Shown here one piece after another: positions 15,687 to 23,331 of a stretch of DNA of 36,913 bases. The stretch lies in NCBI GenBank assembly GCA_947594425.1, contig CANQED010000019.1, positions 1 to 36,913 of the forward strand. Reading direction: 5' to 3'. How positions within the stretch are numbered: the stretch's first letter is position 1; the number at the start of each line of letters is the position of its first letter. Position numbers and translations under genes: made by a program. Under the pieces are notes generated by a model that saw only the letters and a program-made list of their open reading frames with translations, had not been told where the DNA came from and made no database searches. The DNA comes from an uncultured Ruminiclostridium sp. (GTDB lineage: Bacteria > Bacillota > Clostridia > Oscillospirales > Ruminococcaceae).

Positions 15687-15741
15687 TTTTATATAGAGAA
15701 AAATATTTACGGGGTGCGCATTATATAAAGGAGATAATATT

Positions 15742-17013
15742 ATGACAAAAAAGCCTTTTGTTAGCAAGGAAAAAATCGAAGAGATAATCAAAGAATATCC
15801 CACGCCCTTTCATATTTACGACCAAAAGGGGATAGTGGAAAACGCCCGCAGGGTAAAGCAGGCGTTTTCGTGGAATAAGGGCTACCGCGAGTATTTCGCG
15901 GTAAAGGCGACACCGAACCCGTACATAATGAAGCTGCTATTGGACGAGGGCTGCGGCTTTGACTGCTCGTCGTATACCGAGCTTATGCTGTCGGACAAGG
16001 TGGGGGCAAAGGGAGAGGATATAATGTTTAGTTCTAATGCCACGCCCGATGAGGATTTTCGCCTTGCGTACAAGCTCGGCGCGGTGATAAACCTCGACGA
16101 CTTTACCCATATAGAGGTGCTCGACAAGCTGACGGGGATACCCGAGACTATCTCCTGCCGCTATAATCCGGGCGGCGAATTTAAGACCAGCGAAAAGGGC
16201 AACGTAATGGACACCCCCAAGGACGCAAAATACGGCTTTACCCACGACCAGCTTATCGAGGGATATAGGATATTAAAGCAAAAGGGCGCTAAGCGGTTCG
16301 GTATGCATGCGTTTTTAGCCTCTAACACGCTGACTAACGACTATTATCCCGTGCTTGCGGGAATACTCTTTAAGACGGCGGTCGAGATAAAGGAAAAGAC
16401 AGGGGTGTGCCTCGACTTTATCAACCTGTCGGGCGGGGTGGGGATAGCCTACCGCCCCGAGCAGACCCCCAACGACATTATGGCGATAGGCGAGGGGGTA
16501 AGAAAGCAGTTTGACCAGATACTTGTCCCCGCGGGGCTCGGCGAGGTGAAGATATTTACCGAGCTTGGCAGATTTATGCTCGCGCCGTACGGACATCTTG
16601 TCGCCACCGCGATAAGAGAAAAGCATATCTATAAGGAATATATCGGGCTTGACGCATGCGCGGCAAATCTTATGCGTCCCGCTATGTACGGCGCTTATCA
16701 CCATATCACGGTGCTGGGCAAGGAGGATATGCCCTGCGACCATATGTATGATATCACCGGCGGGCTGTGCGAGAATAACGACAAATTTGCGATAGACCGC
16801 ATGCTGCCCAAGATAGACATAGGCGACAGAATAGTGATACACGACGCCGGCGCGCACGGCTTTTCTATGGGGTACAATTATAACGGAAAGCTGCGCAGCG
16901 CGGAGATACTGTTAAAGCCCGACGGCAGTTATCAGATGATACGCAGAGCGGAAACGCCCGAGGACTATTTTGCCACGTTTGATTTTTCTGACGAATACTC
17001 ATTCAAGAAATAA
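15742..17013 (+). CDS. lysA: Diaminopimelate decarboxylase
   Basis: 423 aa PLP-dependent enzyme converting meso-diaminopimelate to lysine, the last step of lysine synthesis. The PLP lysine is in YFAVKATPNP (near residue 53); the glycine-rich phosphate loop NLSGGVGI is near 229; GLCENNDKF near 340 supplies the conserved cysteine; HDAGAHGFSMGYNYNG is the C-terminal signature. It belongs to the alanine racemase-like fold III family; other amino-acid or polyamine decarboxylases share the fold, but the GLCEN and GAHG features favour LysA. It stands alone, not with other dap genes. Confidence 0.9.
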   Translation: MTKKPFVSKEKIEEIIKEYPTPFHIYDQKGIVENARRVKQAFSWNKGYREYFAVKATPNPYIMKLLLDEGCGFDCSSYTELMLSDKVGAKGEDIMFSSNATPDEDFRLAYKLGAVINLDDFTHIEVLDKLTGIPETISCRYNPGGEFKTSEKGNVMDTPKDAKYGFTHDQLIEGYRILKQKGAKRFGMHAFLASNTLTNDYYPVLAGILFKTAVEIKEKTGVCLDFINLSGGVGIAYRPEQTPNDIMAIGEGVRKQFDQILVPAGLGEVKIFTELGRFMLAPYGHLVATAIREKHIYKEYIGLDACAANLMRPAMYGAYHHITVLGKEDMPCDHMYDITGGLCENNDKFAIDRMLPKIDIGDRIVIHDAGAHGFSMGYNYNGKLRSAEILLKPDGSYQMIRRAETPEDYFATFDFSDEYSFKK

Positions 17014-17066
17014 AAGTTATATTTTGTCGACTGTATGAAAGTTTTCGGAAAAATTTTCCCACGCTA

Positions 17067-17095
17067 TTAACATTTACGGGAAAATGTGCTATACT
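17067..17095 (+). promoter_or_regulatory. Promoter of the PBP-methyltransferase operon
   Basis: TTAACA (17067-17072), 17 bp, TATACT (17090-17095), with TG one base upstream of the -10. The leader is about 60 nt. Confidence 0.7.
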
Positions 17096-17159
17096 TTACT
17101 ATAGGCAAGGGCTTGGCTGACGCCTTTCTCTTGGGGCAAATTCTGAAAAGGAAGAAAAT

Positions 17160-19556
17160 ATGAGCGAAAATAAAACGAAATACTATAATATAGACGATAC
17201 GGACGATATGGAGCTTGACGGCCCCTTACCCCCGAAAAAGAAAAAGAAGAAAAAGCACGCTAATCCCGTGCGGCACGTGCTCGGCGTGATAGGCACGACG
17301 TTTTTGAGCCTTGTTATGATAGTAGTCATAACGGGGTGTATCGTCGCGACCGTTTTTACGGTGTATGTAATGCAGTTTGCGGACAGCAGCTTTGACGTGG
17401 ACTTGCAAAACGTCGAGCTAAGCTACACTAGCTTTATTTACGCCGAGGACGAGCAAGGAAACGAGGTAGAGGTGACCCGCCTGTCCGGCGACGAGAACCG
17501 CATATGGGTGGATATCGAGGATATCCCGCGCCATTTGCAGGACGCGTATATCGCCGTCGAGGATAAGCGATTTTTCGAGCATGAGGGCGTGGACTGGATA
17601 AGGACGATGTATGTCGCAGTGTCGACCTTATTCAACGGCTACGGACAGGGCGGCTCGACGATAACTCAGCAGCTCGTCAAGAATATCACGGGCGACGACA
17701 GAGTAAGCCCCGACCGCAAATTCAGAGAGATATTCCGCGCGCTGACCCTCGAGACTAAATACACAAAGATAGACATACTCGAGGCGTACCTTAACCGTGT
17801 TCCTTTGGGTGGAACTATATACGGCGTAGGAAGCGCCGCGTACCACTATTTCGGCAAGACGGTCGATCAACTGACCATAGCGGAGAGCGCGATACTAGCG
17901 GGTATGACATATTCTCCCGGTGTAGCCAATCCTTATGCCGACCTTGAGCTCTCGCGCAAAAATCAGCTAAACGCTCTCGCACTTATGTACGAGCAGGGGC
18001 TGATAACCACCGACGAGTACGAGCAGGCGCGCAACGAGAAAGTGCAATTCCGCCTTATCGTAGAGGGCGACGCATACGGCTATGTTGACCCGAGATATGA
18101 GGAATATTACGGCACCAACGAGGACGAAGAGGACGAGGAGCTCGACGAGGACGAGATATACAACGACGAGGACGATTATGAGGCGTACCGCTGGGACGAT
18201 TATGAGGTAACGCAGAACTGGTACGTCGATGCGGCTATCGTTCAGGTGGCGGAGGATCTCGCCGAATTAAAGGGTATGGAATACGACACCGCGCTAAAGC
18301 AGCTGTACGGCGGCGGGTATAAGATATACCTTAATATGGATATGGCCATACAGAATAAGCTCGAGGAGTTTTTCAACAACCCGTACAACTTCTTCCCGTC
18401 ATATGATACTACGGCGCTTGAAGAGGATCTGATACAGGGCGCGTTCGTGCTGGCGGACTATCACGGCAGGATAATCGCGCTCGCGGGAGGAATAGGCGAC
18501 AAGCCGGGTGAGAACTGCTTTAACCGCGCTACTATGGGACTTTTGCCGATAGGCTCTACAATGAAGCCGATATCGGTATACGGACAGCTTATAGATAAGA
18601 ATATAATCAGCTATTCTTCGCTAATGAAAGAGTCGCCTAGCGTTATACTCGACGACGGGACATACTGGCCCGTAAACTTTGAGGGGGTAGACTACGGCGA
18701 TTATGTACCCGCGTGGTATGCGGTGCAGCAGTCGATTAATACCGTGGCGGTACGAGGCGCTCAGCTGCTCTCGGTGCAGACCTGCTTTGACTTTTTGGCG
18801 GACAGCCTGCACATCTCGACGCTCGACTATACCAATGATATGGCGTTGTCGCCTGTCGCTCTCGGACAGCTGACTAACGGTATGTACCTCGACGAGCTCG
18901 CGGGAGCGTTCCAGATATTCGGCACGGGCGGCGTGTACTATGACCTTAAGCTGTACAGCAAGGTCACAGATTATAATGATAAGACCGTGCTCGAGATGGA
19001 CACCGTCGGCGAAAGAGTTATGGACTCGGACAGCGCGTATATCACTAACCGTATGATGAAGACGGTCGTGGACGCTACATTCGGCACGACGGGACGTTAT
19101 GCTAAGATAGAGGGCATGGAGGTAGTCGGAAAGACCGGTACATCTAACGACGACCGTATAGTCGCCTTTGCGGGGCTTACGCCCGAATATCTCGGAGTTA
19201 TAAGAATAGGCTATGACGATAACAAGTCGATAACAGGCAAGAATTATACCGTTATGGGTCAGGTATGGCACGACTTTATGGTGCAGATAGTGGACGACAA
19301 TTCGCTTAAGACCTTTACTAAAGACCCCAATGTGGTAGAGCGTCAATACTGCACCGCAAGCGGACTGCTCGCAGGCTCTAAATGTACGAGCACCGCGATA
19401 GGCTATTATAAAAAGGACGCCCTGCCTAAGGTGTGCAATTATCACGACGAGGGCGGCGGAAGCACCCATTACGGCGAAACGCTGACCGAGCCCGACTGGC
19501 AGGCTTCTACCGTACTGCCGTCGGACGACACGTCAAAGACGAGCTCGGGAGATTAA
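17160..19556 (+). CDS. Class A penicillin-binding protein (glycosyltransferase and transpeptidase)
   Basis: 798 aa bifunctional peptidoglycan synthase. A lysine-rich cytoplasmic tail (residues 25-33) leads into one membrane segment (about 41-70). The GT51 domain has catalytic Glu134 in AVEDKRFFEH and GGSTITQQLVKN. The transpeptidase motifs are S466TMK469, the SxN motif SINT and K658TG660. Between the domains (about 320-342) is a very acidic insertion, almost all Asp and Glu. The tail after the transpeptidase is short, with several cysteines (YCTAS, SKC, KVC). GAAAAGGAAG precedes the ATG. A methyltransferase gene starts 3 bp after the stop. Confidence 0.93.
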   Translation: MSENKTKYYNIDDTDDMELDGPLPPKKKKKKKHANPVRHVLGVIGTTFLSLVMIVVITGCIVATVFTVYVMQFADSSFDVDLQNVELSYTSFIYAEDEQGNEVEVTRLSGDENRIWVDIEDIPRHLQDAYIAVEDKRFFEHEGVDWIRTMYVAVSTLFNGYGQGGSTITQQLVKNITGDDRVSPDRKFREIFRALTLETKYTKIDILEAYLNRVPLGGTIYGVGSAAYHYFGKTVDQLTIAESAILAGMTYSPGVANPYADLELSRKNQLNALALMYEQGLITTDEYEQARNEKVQFRLIVEGDAYGYVDPRYEEYYGTNEDEEDEELDEDEIYNDEDDYEAYRWDDYEVTQNWYVDAAIVQVAEDLAELKGMEYDTALKQLYGGGYKIYLNMDMAIQNKLEEFFNNPYNFFPSYDTTALEEDLIQGAFVLADYHGRIIALAGGIGDKPGENCFNRATMGLLPIGSTMKPISVYGQLIDKNIISYSSLMKESPSVILDDGTYWPVNFEGVDYGDYVPAWYAVQQSINTVAVRGAQLLSVQTCFDFLADSLHISTLDYTNDMALSPVALGQLTNGMYLDELAGAFQIFGTGGVYYDLKLYSKVTDYNDKTVLEMDTVGERVMDSDSAYITNRMMKTVVDATFGTTGRYAKIEGMEVVGKTGTSNDDRIVAFAGLTPEYLGVIRIGYDDNKSITGKNYTVMGQVWHDFMVQIVDDNSLKTFTKDPNVVERQYCTASGLLAGSKCTSTAIGYYKKDALPKVCNYHDEGGGSTHYGETLTEPDWQASTVLPSDDTSKTSSGD

Positions 19557-19559
19557 GGT

Positions 19560-20675
19560 ATGATGCTTAGACTTGCCGCGCCCTGCCGCTTTGGACTGGA
19601 AAAGACGCTCGCTTATGAGATAAGGCGCGCGGGCGGCGATAATCTCGCCGTCACCGACGGGCGGATAGCCTTTGACGGGGACGAGAGGGTATTGGTGCGC
19701 TGTCTTATCGGGCTGTCTGTAGCTGAGCGCGTGGGGATAGTGATGGGCGAATTTAACGCCGTCACCTTTGACGAGCTATTCGAGGGAGTAAGGGCGATAC
19801 CCGCCGAGCGGTTTGTGGGCAAATTTGACCGCTTTCCCGTAAAGGGGTACAGCCTAAATTCCGTACTTAAGAGCGTGCCCGCCTGTCAGAAGATAGTTAA
19901 AAAGGCGCTGGTCGAGCGGCTGAAGAGCGTGTATCATATCGGCTATTTTCAGGAGACCGAGGCGCTGTATCAATTCAGCTTTTCTATAATGAAAAATAAG
20001 GTGACGCTGACGTTAGACGCGACGGGCGCGTCACTGCATAAGCGCGGGTATCGCGCGCTGTCCAACGCCGCGCCGATAAGGGAGACGCTCGCGGCGGGGA
20101 TAGCGGATATTGCGCATATAAGAGATACCGATATCGTGTGCGACCCGTTTTGCGGGAGCGGCACACTGCTTATCGAGAGCGCGCTCAGGGCGATAAATAA
20201 AGCGCCGGGGCTGGATAGGAGCTTTGACGCGGAGAACTGGGAGATAATTCCGAAAAAGCTTTGGGAGGACGAGCGCGAAAGGGCGCGCGCGGCGATAAAG
20301 ACCGACTGCGCCTTTTGCGCGTACGGCTATGACATAGACGAGCAGGCGGTAAAGTTGACGCTCCATAACGCGCAAAAGGCGGGGGTCGCCGACAGGATAA
20401 GGGTCGAGAGGCGGGATATAAGCGACTTTGCCTGCCCTAAGGGCGTAACCTGCTTTCTGACTAATCCGCCTTACGGAGAGAGGCTGCTCGAGGTCGAGCA
20501 GGCGCGCGACCTTTATAAAAAGCTCGGAGCGGCGCTATTGCCCCTTGACGGCAGGAGGGCGCACGTGATCACGCCCGACGATAAGTTTGAGAGCCTTTTC
20601 GGTAAAAAGGCGGACAAGAACCGAAAGCTGTACAACGGGACGCTTATGTGCAGGCTGTACAGCTATTTTGGGTAA
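19560..20675 (+). CDS. THUMP-domain class I RNA methyltransferase (RlmL/YpsC type)
   Basis: 371 aa SAM-dependent RNA methylase. The N-terminal half (about 1-160) is the ferredoxin-like plus THUMP RNA-binding part. The Rossmann catalytic part shows DPFCGSG at 195-201 (SAM motif I region) and the N302PPY305 active site for methylating an exocyclic base amine. The family includes 23S rRNA m2G2445-type enzymes, so that is the likely target. The 3' part from codon 195 onward is repeated, about 94% identical, at 22650-23183. This copy is the full-length one and presumably functional, though its C-terminal half may have been exchanged in the event that made the repeat. Confidence 0.88.
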   Translation: MMLRLAAPCRFGLEKTLAYEIRRAGGDNLAVTDGRIAFDGDERVLVRCLIGLSVAERVGIVMGEFNAVTFDELFEGVRAIPAERFVGKFDRFPVKGYSLNSVLKSVPACQKIVKKALVERLKSVYHIGYFQETEALYQFSFSIMKNKVTLTLDATGASLHKRGYRALSNAAPIRETLAAGIADIAHIRDTDIVCDPFCGSGTLLIESALRAINKAPGLDRSFDAENWEIIPKKLWEDERERARAAIKTDCAFCAYGYDIDEQAVKLTLHNAQKAGVADRIRVERRDISDFACPKGVTCFLTNPPYGERLLEVEQARDLYKKLGAALLPLDGRRAHVITPDDKFESLFGKKADKNRKLYNGTLMCRLYSYFG

Positions 20676-20701
20676 AATTTGAGAAAATCCGCAAAAACCT
20701 C

Positions 20702-20729
20702 TTGACAAAGCCGAAAAAAGCGGTATAAT
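20702..20729 (+). promoter_or_regulatory. Left-copy rimP promoter, now reading into the insert
   Basis: TTGACA (20702-20707), 16 bp, TATAAT (20724-20729). The spacing is one base shorter than in the right copy (17 bp). It would transcribe the truncated rimP start, the DUF89 fragment and dcd. Confidence 0.7.
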
Positions 20730-20750
20730 ATTACAGTAGAATATGTTAGG

Positions 20751-20778
20751 CTAAAGACTGAGAAATCTCAGTCTTTAG
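20751..20778 (+). promoter_or_regulatory. Leader hairpin, left copy
   Basis: A perfect 12-bp stem, CTAAAGACTGAG with CTCAGTCTTTAG, closed by the loop AAAT. It is not followed by a U-tract. The right copy at 23260-23287 has an identical stem and a different loop. Confidence 0.75.
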
Positions 20779-20822
20779 CGCTTATATGGGGCTATGCGCC
20801 GTATAGCGCGGAGGAAATGCTT

Positions 20823-20885
20823 ATGGCAAAGCAAAAGGGCGGAAAGAAAAACCGCGCCGGGTTCGGTCATCAAAAGGTTTTCTGA
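20823..20885 (+). pseudogene. Truncated rimP 5' fragment
   Basis: The first 12 codons match rimP (MAKQKGGKKNRA), then the frame passes into foreign sequence and stops at TGA after 20 codons. It keeps the rimP ribosome site (GGAGG), so it may act as a short leader peptide upstream of the inserted genes. Confidence 0.8.
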
Positions 20886-21111
20886 AAAGGCAAAGAAAAT
20901 CACATTGGATGCCGATCTGATCATAGCCAAAAGGCAGGGAAATTTTGAAGGATTATTTGGTGAAGGGCTGAACCCCTATTATTTTTTCTTATGCAAATGT
21001 GAATTATTTGTCCGCAGGTTTGGATTAAGGCAATTCGAATCCGTTTTTATAAAAGAAGAAAGAATTGCGTCTTTATTAGGCGTTCATTGCAGAAATGGAG
21101 GAATACGATGA
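20860..21111 (+). pseudogene. C-terminal fragment of a DUF89-family (damage-control phosphatase) protein
   Basis: From the repeat boundary an open frame encodes about 83 residues with DADLIIAKRQGNFEGLFG and [14 protein letters not shown], which I recognise as the C-terminal segment of DUF89/ARMT1-type metal-dependent phosphatases. The N-terminal two thirds are missing and no proper start exists. Codon use (ATT, TTA, GGA) differs from host genes. Its stop overlaps the dcd start (ATGA), implying that DUF89 and dcd were coupled in the donor genome. Confidence 0.65.
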
Positions 21112-21644
21112 TACTCTCAGACAAAACGATAATGAAAATGTTGGAAGAACGGACGCTGATCGTGACGCCCCTTGAGGCGGAACAGATACAGCCGGCCAGT
21201 ATCGATATCCGGATTGGAAATACATATAGCATTGTGGAGGATTCGCCGTCTGGGATTATTGGTTTGAGCAGAGAGATCCCATACAAGACGATCACCACAG
21301 ACAAGTATATTCTGTTGCCGGGGCAGTTTGTGCTGGCCACCACAATGGAATATTTAGAATTGCCTGATGACCTTACCGCATTTGTTGAAGGACGAAGTTC
21401 TCTGGGGAGAATGGGACTTTTTATTCAGAACGCGGGCTGGGTGGATCCGGGCTTTAAGGGAGAGATTACACTGGAATTGTTCAACGCCAACCGGTATGCC
21501 ATTGAGCTGCATGCGGGACGAAGGGTCGGACAACTGGTATTTGCCGGACTGGATGATCATGCGCTGCATCCGTACAAAGGGAAATATCAGGGGCAAAGAG
21601 GTGCCACAGGCTCAAGGGTATATATGGATAAAGATTCTGATTAA
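21108..21644 (+). CDS. dcd: dCTP deaminase
   Basis: 178 aa. Dcd deaminates dCTP to dUTP, the source of dUMP for thymidylate; some members also hydrolyse d[14 protein letters not shown] (93-103) is the family active-site segment, [16 protein letters not shown] (109-124) carries the candidate catalytic Glu123, and the tail [12 protein letters not shown] matches the C-terminal lid. AGW rather than a histidine there resembles bifunctional deaminase/dUTPases, but I cannot decide between the two. The ATG at 21108 has GGAGG 6 nt upstream. The gene looks intact, is AT-rich and carries foreign codon usage, and is probably transcribed from the duplicated rimP promoter. Confidence 0.9.
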   Translation: MILSDKTIMKMLEERTLIVTPLEAEQIQPASIDIRIGNTYSIVEDSPSGIIGLSREIPYKTITTDKYILLPGQFVLATTMEYLELPDDLTAFVEGRSSLGRMGLFIQNAGWVDPGFKGEITLELFNANRYAIELHAGRRVGQLVFAGLDDHALHPYKGKYQGQRGATGSRVYMDKDSD

Positions 21645-21946
21645 GATTTCTTATGGGAAGATCCATCGTAAAGGAATTTAAGGGCGCGGACAAAGTTGGA
21701 TCCAAAACAGCGGCTTATTTATTAGAAAGGTTTGGAACACTTGAAAACATCCTTGAAAACGCGAAAAAAATCGAAAGACCGTCTATAAAAGACTCCATTA
21801 TCAGGAATACGGATCGACTGAGAAGAAATTATAAGATTATTAAATTAGGAAACTCAACGCCGCTGCCGTTTGCTTTGGATTGCTTCGCCTATCGCTTTGC
21901 AGGCTTGAGCACGGCCAATGTTTTAAAAGGAATAGGGTTATATTGA
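21641..21946 (+). pseudogene. C-terminal fragment of a 5'-3' exonuclease (H3TH region)
   Basis: The frame opens after a stop at 21638 and contains ADKVGSKTAAYLLERFGTLE, the helix-three-turn-helix DNA-binding segment of Pol I-type 5'-3' exonucleases, then a C-terminal tail ending NVLKGIGLY. The N-terminal PIN nuclease domain with its metal-binding aspartates is absent. The only ATG (21653) has no ribosome site. It reads as a remnant joined almost directly to the dcd stop codon. The identification rests on one motif region, so confidence is moderate. Confidence 0.5.
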
Positions 21947-21957
21947 CAGATTTTCTA

Positions 21958-22011
21958 TTTGTATCAAAATCGCAAAGAACATAGATATAATCTTGCAGAG
22001 TTTGATACAAA
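21958..22011. repeat. Two-armed inverted repeat (hairpin element)
   Basis: Outer arms TTTGTATCAAA (21958-21968) and TTTGATACAAA (22001-22011) are perfect. Inner arms GCAAAGA (21972-21978) and TCTTGC (21991-21996) pair with one extra A bulged on the left. The 12-base loop is 21979-21990. No U-tract follows. The left half recurs at 22627-22651. Confidence 0.7.
21961..21985. repeat. 25-bp direct repeat, copy 1
   Basis: An exact 25-base match to 22627-22651, starting GTATCAAAATCG. It ends at the centre of the hairpin loop. The two copies bracket the NUDIX gene. Confidence 0.9.
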
Positions 22012-22090
22012 ACCGAGAAATAATTGAAAAGTGCGCCTTTGCGGTGTAATTACCCCCTGCGGTGTAAAACTGCTTATCACTTGCAGACGG

Positions 22091-22118
22091 TTGTCTTTCT
22101 CAAAATTTACGGTATACT
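22091..22118 (+). promoter_or_regulatory. Promoter of the NUDIX gene
   Basis: TTGTCT (22091-22096), 16 bp, TATACT (22113-22118). It lies inside the insert, so the NUDIX gene carries its own promoter. Confidence 0.6.
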
Positions 22119-22154
22119 GAATCAGAAAATCGGGATTAGCGGAGGTTTAACAGG

Positions 22155-22601
22155 TTGAGAGCACCATTTCAGATATTGGCAATTCCTTTCAGGAAAACAG
22201 CTTCGAGAGAGATGGAGTTTTGTGTTTTTCATCGCTCGGATTTGGATCAGTGGCAGTTTATTGCCGGCGGCGGTGAAGATGACGAAACGCCGATAGAGGC
22301 GGCAGTCAGAGAAATTTCAGAAGAGACAGGGATAAAAACAAACAGTATTATAAAGCTGACGTCTATGGCGTATATTCCCGCGAATGTTATTTCGGAACGA
22401 CACAGGAAATATTGGGCAAAGAACACCTATGTTATTCCCGAATATCATTTTGCGTTTGAGTGTGTTTCAGACATAAAGTTATCCAATGAACACATCGGTT
22501 CCGAGTGGCTGAGTTATAAAGACGCTATGGCGCGCCTGACTTGGGATTCAAATAAAACAGCTTTATATGAATTGCGCTGTCGGTTGCTTGAAGAGGTCTA
22601 A
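22155..22601 (+). CDS. NUDIX hydrolase
   Basis: 148 aa. NUDIX enzymes cleave nucleoside diphosphates linked to another group. The full NUDIX box (GX5EX7REUXEEXGU) spans residues 38-60 with Glu44, Arg52, Glu53, Glu56 and Glu57. WQFIAGGGEDDE and the compact single-domain layout resemble dihydroneopterin triphosphate or dNTP pyrophosphatases, but the substrate is not fixed by sequence. Translation starts at TTG (22155) with GGAGG at 22141-22145; no ATG fits. AT-rich, with codon usage unlike the host. It is the second intact gene of the insert. Confidence 0.88.
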   Translation: MRAPFQILAIPFRKTASREMEFCVFHRSDLDQWQFIAGGGEDDETPIEAAVREISEETGIKTNSIIKLTSMAYIPANVISERHRKYWAKNTYVIPEYHFAFECVSDIKLSNEHIGSEWLSYKDAMARLTWDSNKTALYELRCRLLEEV

Positions 22602-22626
22602 ACCGATAAAGAAAGGTTTTTTGCTC

Positions 22627-22651
22627 GTATCAAAATCGCAAAGAACATAGA
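22627..22651. repeat. 25-bp direct repeat, copy 2, at the right edge of the insert
   Basis: Identical to 21961-21985, and equal to the left half of the hairpin element. It joins the methyltransferase fragment with a shared GA (22650-22651). Confidence 0.9.
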
Positions 22652-23183
22652 CCCGTTTTGCGGGAGCGGCACATTGCTTATCGAGAGTGCGCTGAGGGCG
22701 ATAAATAAAGCGCCGGGGCTGGATAGGAGCTTTGACGCGGAGAGCTGGGAGATAATCCCGAAAGAGCTATGGGAAGACGAGCGCGAAAGGGCGCGCGCGG
22801 CGATAAAGACCGACTGCGATTTTTGCGCGTACGGCTATGACATAGACGAGCAGGCGATAAAGCTGACGCTGCATAACGCGCAAAAGGCGGGGGTCGCCGA
22901 CAGGATAAGGGTCGAGAGGCGGGATATAAGCGACTTTGCCAGCCCTAAGGGCGTAACCTGCTTTCTGACCAATCCGCCTTACGGAGAGAGGCTGCTCGAG
23001 GTCGAGCAGGCGCGCGAGCTTTATAAAAGGCTCGGAGCGGCGCTGTTGCCCCTTGACGGCAGAAGAGCGCACATAATAACGCCCGACGATAAATTTGAGA
23101 CCCTTTTCGGTAAAAAGGCGGACAAGAACCGAAAGCTGTACAACGGTACGCTTATGTGCAGGCTGTACAGCTATTTTGGGTAA
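22650..23183 (+). pseudogene. 3' fragment of the THUMP RNA methyltransferase gene
   Basis: This encodes residues equivalent to 195-371 of the gene at 19560-20675, in frame and with an intact stop, but lacks the RNA-binding half and has no start with a ribosome site. Nine amino acids differ from the full-length copy, mostly conservative exchanges (V/I, D/E, K/R, S/T), and DPFCGSG and NPPY are kept. This pattern suggests the sequence diverged while part of a functional gene. Confidence 0.9.
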
Positions 23184-23209
23184 AATTTGAGAAAATCCGC
23201 AAAAACCTC

Positions 23210-23238
23210 TTGACAAAGCCGAAAAAAAGAGGTATAAT
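23210..23238 (+). promoter_or_regulatory. Promoter of the rimP-nusA-infB operon
   Basis: Perfect consensus TTGACA (23210-23215) and TATAAT (23233-23238) with optimal 17-bp spacing, as expected for a strong housekeeping operon. Confidence 0.85.
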
Positions 23239-23259
23239 ATAACGGAAGAATATGTTAGG

Positions 23260-23287
23260 CTAAAGACTGAGTTCACTCAGTCTTTAG
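23260..23287 (+). promoter_or_regulatory. Leader hairpin of the rimP-nusA operon
   Basis: A perfect 12-bp stem (CTAAAGACTGAG / CTCAGTCTTTAG) with a TTCA tetraloop, about 45 nt upstream of the rimP start. No U-tract follows, so it is not a standard terminator. It could be a site for NusA-linked autoregulation or RNase processing; both are inferences. Confidence 0.75.
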
Positions 23288-23331
23288 TGCTTATATGGGA
23301 CTATGCGCCGTATAATGCGGAGGAAATGCTT

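Larger units (their letters stand above)
20142..20859. repeat. Left copy of a ~718-bp direct repeat
   Basis: It covers methyltransferase codons 195 to stop, the rimP promoter, a leader hairpin and the first 12 codons of rimP. The same segment occurs at 22650-23368. My manual alignment shows roughly 40 differences, including one indel. Similarity ends abruptly at 20859/23368, inside the rimP start region. Confidence 0.95.
21947..22154. other. Intergenic region between the exonuclease fragment and the NUDIX gene
   Basis: It holds the two-armed hairpin element (21958-22011), two direct copies of TGCGGTGTAA at 22040-22049 and 22058-22067 (18 bp apart, possible operator half-sites), and the NUDIX promoter. 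No open frame of note. Confidence 0.6.

Noticed and set aside
16990-17066. Terminator after lysA
   Set aside because: The A/T-rich sequence shows no stable GC stem followed by a T-tract.
20794-21111. A 105-codon open frame running from the left repeat into the insert
   Set aside because: Its first 22 codons are an out-of-frame reading of the rimP leader with no ribosome site; only the DUF89-like part is meaningful.
21958-22011. The two-armed hairpin as a true integron attC
   Set aside because: The bulged fold is similar, but neither the RYYYAAC nor the GTTRRRY core is present, and no integrase is in the window.
21958-22011. The same element as an intrinsic terminator
   Set aside because: No T-tract follows either arm.
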